Below, piece after piece: positions 1 through 5,800 of a stretch of 8,925 nucleotides of DNA; position 1 is the stretch's first letter, and every line of letters starts with the position of its first letter. The DNA comes from Thermoleophilia bacterium. GTDB taxonomy: Bacteria; Actinomycetota; Thermoleophilia; Gaiellales; SKUG01. The notes under the pieces are model-generated. The model had not been told where the DNA came from. It saw only the letters and a program-made list of their open reading frames with translations, and did not search any database. Made by a program: the position numbers and the translations under genes. The stretch covers positions 1 through 8,925 of the forward strand of contig JAOPYW010000327.1 in the NCBI GenBank assembly GCA_025964405.1, in the 5' to 3' direction.

Positions 1-32
1 ACCTGGCGGACCTGCGGAAGCGAGACGGTCAT
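1..32 (-). CDS. Start of a downstream gene, possibly rnc (RNase III), cut by window edge
   Basis: On the minus strand an ATG at 30-32 is preceded by a purine-rich AGGGGGAA at suitable spacing, and ten codons (MTVSLPQVRQ) remain open to the window edge. That is too short to identify by sequence. In actinobacteria such as Streptomyces, the gene after DUF177 and rpmF is usually rnc, so RNase III is the best guess by context; plsX is the alternative seen in other phyla. The gene is separated from rpmF by about 190 bp with two hairpins, so it probably has its own promoter. Confidence 0.35.
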   Translation of the reverse strand, partial: MTVSLPQVRQ

Positions 33-147
33 GCGGAATTCCCCCTGAAGCGTGGCCGCACCCCCGTGCAGCCGTACCCCCGGGTATCGGGTCGAGCCCC
101 GCCCCGTGTTGCAGTGCGCGTCGCTGACCTGCCCCGGGACGCACGAA

Positions 148-174
148 GGCCCCGCACCCGAAAGGTGCGAGGCC
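148..174 (-). terminator. GC-rich hairpin downstream of rpmF, putative terminator
   Basis: An 11-bp stem with one C/A mismatch (148-158 with 164-174) encloses a five-base loop (CGAAA on the plus strand). It lies about 50 nt past the rpmF stop in the direction of transcription. There is no true U-tract after it, only TTCGTGCG, so termination efficiency is uncertain. It fits the end of the DUF177-rpmF transcript. Confidence 0.5.
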
Positions 175-186
175 CCGTGTTCGAGC

Positions 187-210
187 GCTGCGCTGCGGTG
201 CAGCGGCAGC
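187..210 (-). terminator. Second hairpin just after the rpmF stop codon
   Basis: GCTGCGCTGC at 187-196 pairs with GCAGCGGCAGC at 200-210 around a 3-nt loop, with one bulged base. It starts 12 nt after the rpmF stop. With the hairpin at 148-174 it forms a tandem pair of stem-loops. It could be a 3'-end stabiliser or part of a bipartite terminator. Confidence 0.35.
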
Positions 211-222
211 GACGAGCAATCG

Positions 223-399
223 CTAGAGCGAGATGACCTGGCGGCCGCGGTAGGTGCCACAGTGACCGCACGCGTGGTGCGGCTTCTTGGGCGCCGAGCA
301 CTGCGGGCAGGCGTTCGTCGGCGTGACGCTCAGGCGGGTCTTCGCGGTGCGACGACGATCGCGACGGCTCTTGCTGGTCTTGCGCTTCGGCACTGCCAT
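223..399 (-). CDS. rpmF: 50S ribosomal protein L32
   Basis: This 58-residue protein begins MAVPKRKTSKSRRDRRR, the standard basic N-terminus of bacterial L32. It continues with a zinc-ribbon: CPQC at residues 31-34 and CGHC at 44-47. All four cysteines are present, so this is the zinc-binding (C+) form rather than the cysteine-free paralogue. L32 is a structural protein of the large ribosomal subunit. The start is the ATG at 397-399, with a clear AGGAG Shine-Dalgarno sequence about seven bases upstream. An in-frame extension upstream lacks L32 similarity and is rejected. The gene lies 92 bp downstream of the DUF177/YceD gene, the usual pairing. A good -10 element in the gap suggests it can also be transcribed on its own. 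It ends with TAG, followed by two hairpins. Confidence 0.97.
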   Translation of the reverse strand: MAVPKRKTSKSRRDRRRTAKTRLSVTPTNACPQCSAPKKPHHACGHCGTYRGRQVISL

Positions 400-462
400 G
401 ACGGAACTCCTGAAAATCTCGGGACATGCGGATCCGCGCGCACAGGGGCGGCAGACCGCAGA

Positions 463-468
463 AGTATA
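463..468 (-). promoter_or_regulatory. Candidate -10 element (TATACT) for rpmF
   Basis: The minus strand reads TATACT here, a near-consensus -10 box in otherwise GC-rich sequence. Transcription would start near 455-457, giving an rpmF leader of about 56 nt. No good -35 is visible at 17 bp (CGCACA); a TGACGC lies at a less usual 20-bp distance. A six-base inverted repeat occupies the spacer. Confidence 0.4.
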
Positions 469-471
469 GAC

Positions 472-487
472 CACGACGCGGGTCGTG
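472..487. repeat. Perfect 6-bp inverted repeat upstream of rpmF
   Basis: CACGAC (472-477) and GTCGTG (482-487) are separated by four bases. The repeat lies immediately upstream of the TATACT box and just past the DUF177 stop codon at 492. It could be an operator for the rpmF promoter or a weak stem-loop at the end of the DUF177 gene. Confidence 0.4.
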
Positions 488-491
488 TGCG

Positions 492-1052
492 TCAGGTTGC
501 GGAATCAGTCGCAGGCTCCGGGCCCGCGTCGGGCTCCCCCGCATCGTCGAGCTCGAGGGCCGCAAGGGCGCCCCATCGCGAATCGAGCGGTTGCTCGTGC
601 TCATGCAGGCCGGTCTCGTTCTGGTTCTCGCCGCAGACGGGGCAGAGGCCGAGGCAATCCTTGCGGCAGAGCACGCGGGTCGGGAACTCGAGGCCGATCG
701 CCTCCTTCGCCCAGCCGTCGATGTCGACGGTCTGGAGGCCGTCGTCGACGAAGTCGGAGCGCATCTCCTCGTCGTCGGTGTTCGCGTCGTGCAGCTCGTA
801 GCTGGTGACGAGCGCGCGGTAGACGGCCGGATCGAGGCAGCGGGCGCAGGGCCCGTGGTACTCGGCCCGGAACTTGAGGTCGAGGCTGATGCCCTCCATC
901 ATCGCGGTGATGCCGAGCGTGCCCTCGACGCCGGGGTCGGGCACGTATTCGATCGCCGTCTGCACGTAGGGGTCGAGGTCGATCTTCACGACCGCCGACT
1001 TCGACTGTCCGGCCGAGAGCCCGAGGGCGCGCAAGGAGTACGGTTCGCTCAT
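492..1052 (-). CDS. yceD: DUF177/YceD family protein (large-subunit rRNA accumulation factor)
   Basis: The 186-residue protein has the family signature: a CARC pair at residues 69-72 and the strongly conserved cysteine-rich block LCRKDCLGLCPVCGENQN at about 128-145 (C129, C133, C137, C140). The usual LDSRWGALAAL-type segment follows near residue 157. In E. coli YceD is needed for normal 23S rRNA accumulation, and bacterial homologues nearly always sit directly upstream of rpmF, as here. The cysteines suggest metal binding, which is inference. The C-terminal 18 residues are acidic and probably disordered. The start is the ATG at 1050-1052. No good Shine-Dalgarno precedes it (AGG is only two bases away), so initiation may be leaderless or coupled to the upstream gene 42 bp away. 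Length is normal for the family. Confidence 0.92.
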   Translation of the reverse strand: MSEPYSLRALGLSAGQSKSAVVKIDLDPYVQTAIEYVPDPGVEGTLGITAMMEGISLDLKFRAEYHGPCARCLDPAVYRALVTSYELHDANTDDEEMRSDFVDDGLQTVDIDGWAKEAIGLEFPTRVLCRKDCLGLCPVCGENQNETGLHEHEQPLDSRWGALAALELDDAGEPDAGPEPATDSAT

Positions 1053-1094
1053 ACCTGCATCGTATCGAGTGCGTCTACGGCAGGCGGCCGGCGC

Positions 1095-1502
1095 TCACCC
1101 GTGCGCCGTTCCGCGCGCGGTGCCGACCGTGTGGCCGGTGACGGTCGAGACGAAGGTGACGTTGACCTGCTCGCCGGGCTGGAAGCCCGTGAGGTCGGTG
1201 TAGTCGCCGCGCTTGACGATGTTCCTGCGGCCGTTGCTGACGACGCGCACGGTCGCCGGCGCGTTCGCCCAGGTCGCGGAGACCCGCACCCAGCCGGCGT
1301 CCATGCCCGTCTTCACCGAGCCGGTGAACTGCGCGTAGTTCGCGGCCTTCGTGCCGGCCGGCACAGCTCCCTTGGCGAGGTGCTCGCGTTCGGCCTTCGC
1401 AGCCCGGTGGCCGATGCCGGTGACCCCGCCGAACGTGGCGATGGTCGACGAGATGCCGATCGCGACGATCCAGCCCAGCGTTGACTTGAGGCGACGTTGC
1501 AT
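1095..1502 (-). CDS. Small membrane-anchored or secreted protein of unknown function
   Basis: This 135-residue protein has a basic N-terminus (MQRRLK) and one hydrophobic segment at about residues 9-31, consistent with a signal anchor or signal peptide. There is no lipobox cysteine. The following region to about 52 is charged, and residues 55-130 look beta-rich with many Val/Thr (SVKTGM, WVRVSATW, QVNVTFVSTVTGHTVGTA), suggesting a small beta-barrel or SH3/OB-like domain outside the membrane. I do not recognise the family. An in-frame TGA two codons upstream fixes the start at this ATG or later; there is no convincing Shine-Dalgarno. The gene lies between the SepIVA-like gene and DUF177, which adjoin directly in mycobacteria, so it is an extra gene in this block. 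It may lead a transcript with DUF177 and rpmF. Confidence 0.75.
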   Translation of the reverse strand: MQRRLKSTLGWIVAIGISSTIATFGGVTGIGHRAAKAEREHLAKGAVPAGTKAANYAQFTGSVKTGMDAGWVRVSATWANAPATVRVVSNGRRNIVKRGDYTDLTGFQPGEQVNVTFVSTVTGHTVGTARGTAHG

Positions 1503-1591
1503 GGATCAGCACATCGGCAGCAACCGACGCGACCTGAGCCTCGAGCGTGTGCGCCATCGCAGCCGCATACGGCTCCCCCACCCACGCACGC

Positions 1592-1615
1592 GGCCCCCGC
1601 TCGAAGGCAGGGGCC
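1592..1615 (-). terminator. GC-rich hairpin after the SepIVA-like gene, putative terminator
   Basis: GGCCCC and GGGGCC pair as the outer stem, extended inward by three pairs after one mismatch, closing a CGAA loop. It lies about 40 nt beyond the stop of the SepIVA-like gene in the direction of transcription. No U-run follows, as is common for high-GC hairpins. It suggests that the small membrane-protein gene and DUF177 form a separate transcription unit. Confidence 0.45.
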
Positions 1616-1653
1616 ACATGGAATCACTCGTGGAAGTTCGTGGCAGGCCGGGT

Positions 1654-2127
1654 TCAGCCGTTGTGCGAACCGGTGCCCGCCATGGCGCGCTGGGCGAGCT
1701 TGTCGCGCGAGCGGCTGACGGCGTTGAGGAACTTGTCGAGGTTGGCCTCGAGCGTGCCGAACACCTCGTCGGCGTAGTCGATGGCGCCCGAGTTCATCTC
1801 GGCGGCGCGGGTCTCGGCCTCGGTGAGGATGGCGTCGCTCTGCTCGTGGGCGATGCGCACGACTTCCTCGTGGCTGGCGATCTGCTCGGCCTTGTCGCGG
1901 CTCTCCTGGATGAGGCGCTCGGCCTCGCGCTTCGCCTCGGCGAGCATGTCCTGGCGCTCCTTGACGATCCAGCGCGCCTGCTTGATCTCTTCCGGGATCG
2001 AGGCTCGCATCTGGTCGAGGATGTCGTAGACCTCTTCCTTCTCCACGCGCACCGTGTCGGTGAGCGGCACGCTCTTGGCGTTGTGGATCAGGTCGTCAAG
2101 CTTGTCGATGAGAACGAGAACGTCCAT
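1654..2127 (-). CDS. SepIVA/DivIVA-like coiled-coil protein
   Basis: This 157-residue protein starts MDVLVLIDKLDDLIHNAKSV and contains PLTDTVRVEKEEVYDILDQM (21-40), the N-terminal signature of an actinobacterial family often mislabelled ATP synthase subunit B. Residues 50-115 form a long charged helix rich in Ala/Glu/Lys/Arg, predicted coiled coil. A conserved C-terminal helix follows (VFGTLEANLDKFLNAVSRSRDKL, 122-144). The mycobacterial member, SepIVA (Rv2927c), is a DivIVA-family septation factor, also encoded next to DUF177. This copy lacks the repeated coiled-coil middle of the roughly 245-residue SepIVA, so a role in septation or cell-envelope placement is inference. The ATG at 2125-2127 has AGGAAAGG about 11 bases upstream; longer in-frame extensions are low-complexity and rejected. 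A weak -10 (TACACT, 2198-2203) lies upstream. Confidence 0.82.
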   Translation of the reverse strand: MDVLVLIDKLDDLIHNAKSVPLTDTVRVEKEEVYDILDQMRASIPEEIKQARWIVKERQDMLAEAKREAERLIQESRDKAEQIASHEEVVRIAHEQSDAILTEAETRAAEMNSGAIDYADEVFGTLEANLDKFLNAVSRSRDKLAQRAMAGTGSHNG

Positions 2128-2254
2128 GTGGGGAGATACCTTTCCTGCCGCAAGCTGTTGACAACGAGGGGTGCGCGGCTGACTGACTTCGAGGGGAAGT
2201 GTAGGCAGCCGCGGCGAGCGGGCGCAGCAAGGTAGTGGCCGTCTTCGGCGCATC

Positions 2255-2272
2255 CGGCCGCCGGGTCGGCCG
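2255..2272 (-). terminator. Short hairpin after the M4 metallopeptidase gene
   Basis: Two CGGCCG blocks (2255-2260 and 2267-2272) form a 6-bp stem with a six-base loop, 10 nt past the TAG stop of the metallopeptidase gene. There is no U-tract. It is a weak terminator candidate separating this gene from the SepIVA-like gene. Confidence 0.3.
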
Positions 2273-2282
2273 CCTGTGGCCG

Positions 2283-4169
2283 CTACTTCGCGCCGGGGAA
2301 CGGCGCGGTCGAACCGTCGAGCTCGAGCACCGAATCCCACGCGTCGCGCACGGCGCGGGTCTGGCTGCTGCCGGCGCCGAAGAGGTCGACCGATGCGCGG
2401 TAGGTGTCGGTGGCGAGCTCCGTGAAGTCGGCATCGTCGGTGAGGTAGCGGGTGATCGCGCGGGTGTAGATCGCGCCCATGTCGGCGTGGCCCACCTTCG
2501 AGCCGATCAGGTACGCGGCGTAGTTCGGCACCTTGGCGTTGTCGTGCACGTCACCGTAGCGGTCGTAGTCGGCGATCGTCGCGCGCTTCGACATGTCACG
2601 GATGCCGCCCTTCCAGATGTCCTCGCCGACGAGCCAGTCGGAGTCGCTGGCCGCTGCGATGGTGTCGGCGACCGACTCGTTGAGCGCGCCGCCCTGCCCG
2701 CCGCTCTCGAGGTCGGGTGCGGCCTTGCCCACGAGGCGGTGCGTGAACTCGTGCGCGATGACGTCCTGGGAGAGCGCGAAGGGCACGCCGTCCTTGCCGA
2801 CGCCGAAGTCCATCTTGTCGATGCGCGGATCGTAGTAGGCGTTGCCGACCACGTCAGGGTCGCGCCAGTTGCGATCGACGTCGCTGTTGCCGTCGGCCGC
2901 GCGTGCGCCCCACTCGGTGAGGTCACGCTGCACCTCCGCCAAGGTCTCGTCGCCGTACTTCGTGACCAGCTCGGGGTGGTCGCGGTTGATCGCGATCGCG
3001 CCCTCGAAGAGCGCGTCGAGGTTCGCGCCCTGGTTGACCATCGAATCGGCGTAGGCGGCAAATGCGTCGACCTCCTCGCCGGTCGGCGTGAGCGTGCCGC
3101 CGACGCCGTAGGCGCCGCGCACCGGGGTGCCGTAGGAGCTCGACAGCTTGTCTTGCAGGTCGCGCAGCTGCGTGAGGGTGCGCGGCGGCTTGACGTCGGC
3201 GGGCGAGCCGGTGCTCGAGCCCGTGACCTTGCCGCGAGCGTCGGTGTAGGTGACCCGCTGGAAGTGCTCCTCCTGGCCCGGTGCATCGGGCGCGTAGGAA
3301 CCTTCCGACTGACGGTCGATGACGCGCACCATCGTGCCGTCCTCGCGCGCGTGCGCGAGCGTCACGATGCGTGCGGTGCCGACGATCTTCCCGGCGCCAT
3401 CGGTGGCGATGCGATCGATGCCGCCGCGTGACACCCCGTTGCTGCCGTCGAGGCTGCGCTCGAGTTCGTTGGTGCTCGAGCCGTCGGCCTGGAGCACGAT
3501 GCGGCTCGAGACGGTGATGGAGCCGTCGAACTGCGCCGCCGCGTCCTCGGCCGAGCGGCCCGCATGCACGCTGCTGGGCTGGAACGGATGACGACCGATC
3601 ACGCCGTCGGGGTCGTTGCGACGCTCGAGCACCACGCTCGAGCCGACGGCCGACTTCTGCACGTTCCAGACGTCACCACTCGGGTCGACCCAGTTGTCGC
3701 GGCGGGCGAGGAAGCTCGCGAGTCGCCGGTTCGACGTGTCGCTCGCCGGGTTGCGCAGCAGGTCGGTGATCGAGGGCTTCACGTCGGCCGGCAGGGCACC
3801 CGGGCGGGCGATGCCGGGCGGCACGTCACCCGCCTTCGAGGCGAGGAAGGCATCCTGCTGCGCGACGAGCGTCGCCTTCTGCTCCTCGCTGAGCGAGGCG
3901 TCGAGTGCCGGTGCCTGCACCGATGCGGTGTGCTGGGCGAGCTCGAGCTGGCGCCGCTCCTCGCGGAGCACACGGGCCAGCTGCGGCGATGCGTTCGGCG
4001 TCGCGTCGGGCGTGTCACCTGCCGCCGCAGTGGCGTCGTAGGTCGCACCCTGGTTCGATGACGCGACACGGGCGACGTGCTGCGGCGCTGCGGCAGGAGC
4101 ATCCCCCGTCGTCACGCGTGGAGCTGCCAGGAGACCACGCGCTTGCGTCGTGCCGACACCGTTCGTCAT
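2283..4169 (-). CDS. M4 (thermolysin-like) zinc metallopeptidase without signal peptide
   Basis: The 628-residue protein carries the full gluzincin signature near its C-terminus. HEFTH (473-477) supplies two zinc ligands and the catalytic Glu474. GALNESVAD (494-502) supplies the third ligand Glu498 and Asp502. GDVHDNAKVPNYAAYLIG (539-556) matches the thermolysin segment holding the transition-state His (here His542). The C-terminal helical part (581-616) also resembles M4. The N-terminal 330 residues are atypical: no signal peptide, no membrane segment and no propeptide I can recognise. There is a Pro/Ala-rich disordered start, a helical part (60-112), then a Gly/Ser/Thr-rich beta-like region (213-325). 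Typical M4 enzymes are secreted preproenzymes, so its location is unclear. I chose the ATG at 4167-4169 (MTNGVG) with a weak GGGAT-type SD; a GTG start at 4224-4226 is the alternative. Upstream is coaD (103 bp). Confidence 0.85.
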   Translation of the reverse strand: MTNGVGTTQARGLLAAPRVTTGDAPAAAPQHVARVASSNQGATYDATAAAGDTPDATPNASPQLARVLREERRQLELAQHTASVQAPALDASLSEEQKATLVAQQDAFLASKAGDVPPGIARPGALPADVKPSITDLLRNPASDTSNRRLASFLARRDNWVDPSGDVWNVQKSAVGSSVVLERRNDPDGVIGRHPFQPSSVHAGRSAEDAAAQFDGSITVSSRIVLQADGSSTNELERSLDGSNGVSRGGIDRIATDGAGKIVGTARIVTLAHAREDGTMVRVIDRQSEGSYAPDAPGQEEHFQRVTYTDARGKVTGSSTGSPADVKPPRTLTQLRDLQDKLSSSYGTPVRGAYGVGGTLTPTGEEVDAFAAYADSMVNQGANLDALFEGAIAINRDHPELVTKYGDETLAEVQRDLTEWGARAADGNSDVDRNWRDPDVVGNAYYDPRIDKMDFGVGKDGVPFALSQDVIAHEFTHRLVGKAAPDLESGGQGGALNESVADTIAAASDSDWLVGEDIWKGGIRDMSKRATIADYDRYGDVHDNAKVPNYAAYLIGSKVGHADMGAIYTRAITRYLTDDADFTELATDTYRASVDLFGAGSSQTRAVRDAWDSVLELDGSTAPFPGAK

Positions 4170-4200
4170 GCGTCCATCCCGTCCCAGTGGCGCGCGGCGT

Positions 4201-4233
4201 CCCGACCGCTCGTCCTCCTGCACTTCGGTCGGG
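4201..4233. repeat. 8-bp perfect inverted repeat between coaD and the M4 gene
   Basis: CCCGACCG (4201-4208) and CGGTCGGG (4226-4233) flank a 17-base loop. In the minus-strand RNA the loop carries AGGAGG (4214-4219), a perfect anti-16S match, yet no start codon follows at usable spacing; the annotated ATG is about 45 nt further on. It could be a coaD terminator, an operator, or an RNA element in the leader of the metallopeptidase gene. Confidence 0.45.
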
Positions 4234-4272
4234 GGAGCGGCCGTGTTGCATGGGCGCGGTGCCGCCTCGGGC

Positions 4273-4776
4273 TCAGCCGCGTTCGACTTCGGGGAACTTC
4301 GCGCGCAGCGCGTCGGCCACGCGCGCCGTGACGTACTTGGAGACGTCACCGCCGAATGCCGCCACCTCGCGCACGCCGCTCGACGACACGAACGACCAGT
4401 CGGGGTAACTCATCACGAACGCCGTCTCCAGCTCCGGGGCCAGCTCCGCATTGAGGTGCGCCATCTGGAACTCCCACTCGAAGTCGGAGACCGCGCGCAG
4501 GCCCTTCACGAGGATGGTCGCACCCTCCTCCTTCGCGACGTCGACCACGAGCGTCGAGAAGGAGCGCACGCGCACGTTCGGCAGGTCGGCGAGCGCATCC
4601 TCGATGAGTTCGATGCGCTCCTCCGCCGAGAAGAGTGGCTGCGCCTTGTGCTGCGGCGCACGCACGATCGCGACGACGACCTCGTCGAACATGCGTGCCG
4701 CGCGGCGCACCACGTCCATGTGGCCGAGCGTCGGCGGATCGAAGGTACCCGGGCAGAGAGCGGTGCGATGAGCCAT
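4273..4776 (-). CDS. coaD: Phosphopantetheine adenylyltransferase
   Basis: This 167-residue cytoplasmic enzyme transfers AMP from ATP to 4'-phosphopantetheine, giving dephospho-CoA, the penultimate step of CoA synthesis. The N-terminus MAHRTALCPGTFDPPTLGHMD contains the nucleotidyltransferase TxGH motif (TLGH, 16-19; His19 catalytic-type). KAQPLFSAEERIELI (44-58), ILVKGLRAVSDFEWEFQMA (88-106) and SFVSSSGVREVAAFGGDVSKYV (128-149) match the family closely. One conservative change is Lys91 where E. coli has Arg in LVRGLR. Length is normal (about 160 residues). The ATG at 4774-4776 matches the family N-terminus; no good SD precedes it, so it may be leaderless or weakly initiated. It usually follows rsmD directly in actinobacteria, but here about 2.7 kb of other genes lies between. 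It is divergent from the small plus-strand gene across 131 bp, so it probably has its own promoter. Confidence 0.97.
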   Translation of the reverse strand: MAHRTALCPGTFDPPTLGHMDVVRRAARMFDEVVVAIVRAPQHKAQPLFSAEERIELIEDALADLPNVRVRSFSTLVVDVAKEEGATILVKGLRAVSDFEWEFQMAHLNAELAPELETAFVMSYPDWSFVSSSGVREVAAFGGDVSKYVTARVADALRAKFPEVERG

Positions 4777-4907
4777 GGCGGGAACGTACCCACGTACACC
4801 CGAAATCCGCCGCCCGCCGCAAAGCCGGGGCGAAACACCTACTCGCACCCACCCCGTTCGGGCGCAACCTGGCTACAAGGGTCGCACCACGAACCAAGGG
4901 GATACGC

Positions 4908-5162
4908 ATGACGAACTCCGCAACGATCGCCTCCGCCTTCGTGGTCAACGTCGACTCGGTCGTTCGTGAGCTCCAGCGCGCCCGCCGCGGAGCGGCAGCT
5001 CCGGCCGAGGCCACCTACGCCCTCGCCTCGCTCGACCATCGCGCCATGCAGCTCCTGCGCTTCCACCACGAGCGGGCACTGGCTCAGGCCGCCGCGGCCG
5101 AGCACACTGCCGAGCGCGAGCGCATGCACGCCCTCGTGCAGCGCGCCTACGCCACTGCCTGA
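4908..5162 (+). CDS. Small Ala/Arg-rich helical protein, unknown function
   Basis: The 84-residue product starts MTNSATIASAFVVNVDSVV and is rich in Ala, Arg, Glu and His. It looks all-helical with a charged C-terminal helix (about 54-80). No signal peptide, Cys pair or known motif is visible. The ATG at 4908 has AAGGGGA at ideal spacing (six bases), stronger evidence than for most genes here. A TACAAG at 4874-4879 could be its -10, without a good -35. It is the only plus-strand gene in the window; it diverges from coaD, and its last 16 bases overlap the 3' end of the deamidase-like gene tail to tail. A regulatory or immunity-type role toward the neighbouring enzymes is possible, but nothing in the protein shows it. 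Confidence 0.65.
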   Translation: MTNSATIASAFVVNVDSVVRELQRARRGAAAPAEATYALASLDHRAMQLLRFHHERALAQAAAAEHTAERERMHALVQRAYATA

Positions 5163-5797
5163 CCTTCGCTCGACGACGGGTCTGCCGGCAGCGCCTGCAC
5201 GAGCTGGCGACCGAGGTCCTTGAGCCGCCACGGCTGGGCGGGAGCGGTGATCGGACCGCCACCCGTGGGCGTGTTGTCGACTGGCTGCTGGATACGCACG
5301 TCGCGCACCGTGCGACCGACCTTCGCGGCCCAGTCGCCGAGCGCGAGCACGCCTCCTTCCGGCGCGAGGAGGCGGTCGACGACCTGCAGCTCCTTGGCGC
5401 CGACTTCGCGGAACACCGTTGCGGCGTGGTAGGTCCAGCCCGTGGCGCGCATCGAGGTCGGCACCACCGCCACCCCGGCATGGAGCTCAGGGGCCCCGCC
5501 GCTGGTCGGAGCACCCGGCGTCGCCGCGCCGGTGAACAGCTCCTCCATGCGCCCCGCGCCGATCGCGCCGCGGGCGTAGCAGTTGCCGTCGTCGAGCCAG
5601 GGCAGCAGCTGCGACAGCTCCTCGACCCCCGCACGCGCCTGCTCGTGCGAGAGCGGCACGAGTTCGGGAGCCGCCAGTCGCGACTTCCACAGGTCGAGCG
5701 GCTGCAGCACCGGCGCTGCGTGACGCGCGAGGTCGGTGGCCACGCGCACGATCGTCGCGGCGCGCTCGGCGCGATTGGGGGGAGCGGTGAGGAGCAC
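5147..5797 (-). CDS. Protein-glutamine deamidase-like protein (protein-glutaminase type)
   Basis: The product from the GTG at 5795-5797 is 216 residues. A central region resembles Chryseobacterium protein-glutaminase, which converts protein-bound glutamine to glutamate. DDGNCYARG (69-77) aligns with its VDGCYARA nucleophile motif (Cys73). GWTYHAATVF (120-129) aligns with WSYHVAILV (His124). ELQVVDRLLAPEG (136-148) aligns with the RIIDPSLF aspartate strand (Asp141), followed by an aligned DWAAKV. This gives a Cys-His-Asp triad in the right order and spacing. No signal peptide is seen. Residues 1-65 are helical and may act as a prodomain; the C-terminal 45 are Pro-rich. The start is uncertain: no SD, and the frame is contiguous with the upstream protease, separated by TAG-GCC. 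Translation may depend on reinitiation or readthrough. Enzyme activity is inferred from motifs recalled from memory. Confidence 0.68.
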   Translation of the reverse strand: MLLTAPPNRAERAATIVRVATDLARHAAPVLQPLDLWKSRLAAPELVPLSHEQARAGVEELSQLLPWLDDGNCYARGAIGAGRMEELFTGAATPGAPTSGGAPELHAGVAVVPTSMRATGWTYHAATVFREVGAKELQVVDRLLAPEGGVLALGDWAAKVGRTVRDVRIQQPVDNTPTGGGPITAPAQPWRLKDLGRQLVQALPADPSSSEGQAVA

Positions 5798-5800
5798 GGC

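Noticed and set aside
426..1484. A 352-codon plus-strand open frame over DUF177 and the small membrane protein
   Set aside because: DUF177 is certain on the other strand; this frame is low-complexity and without family signature.
2158..2163. Plus-strand TTGACA resembling a -35 box
   Set aside because: No -10 lies at 16-18 bp and no plus-strand gene follows.
2170..2340. N-terminal extension of the SepIVA-like protein by 71 residues
   Set aside because: The extension is Arg/Pro-rich low complexity and runs into the hairpin and the metallopeptidase 3' end; the MDVLVLIDKL start matches the family.
2235..3431. A 398-codon plus-strand open frame opposite the M4 metallopeptidase
   Set aside because: It is antisense to a gene with a complete thermolysin signature. 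Its composition (Val/Arg/Gly/Asp/Leu-rich, no domain) is that of a high-GC shadow frame, and no RBS was seen.
4635..4907. Upstream extension of the small plus-strand gene into the coaD coding region
   Set aside because: It would overlap coaD antisense, whereas the ATG at 4908 has a well-placed AAGGGGA ribosome-binding site.
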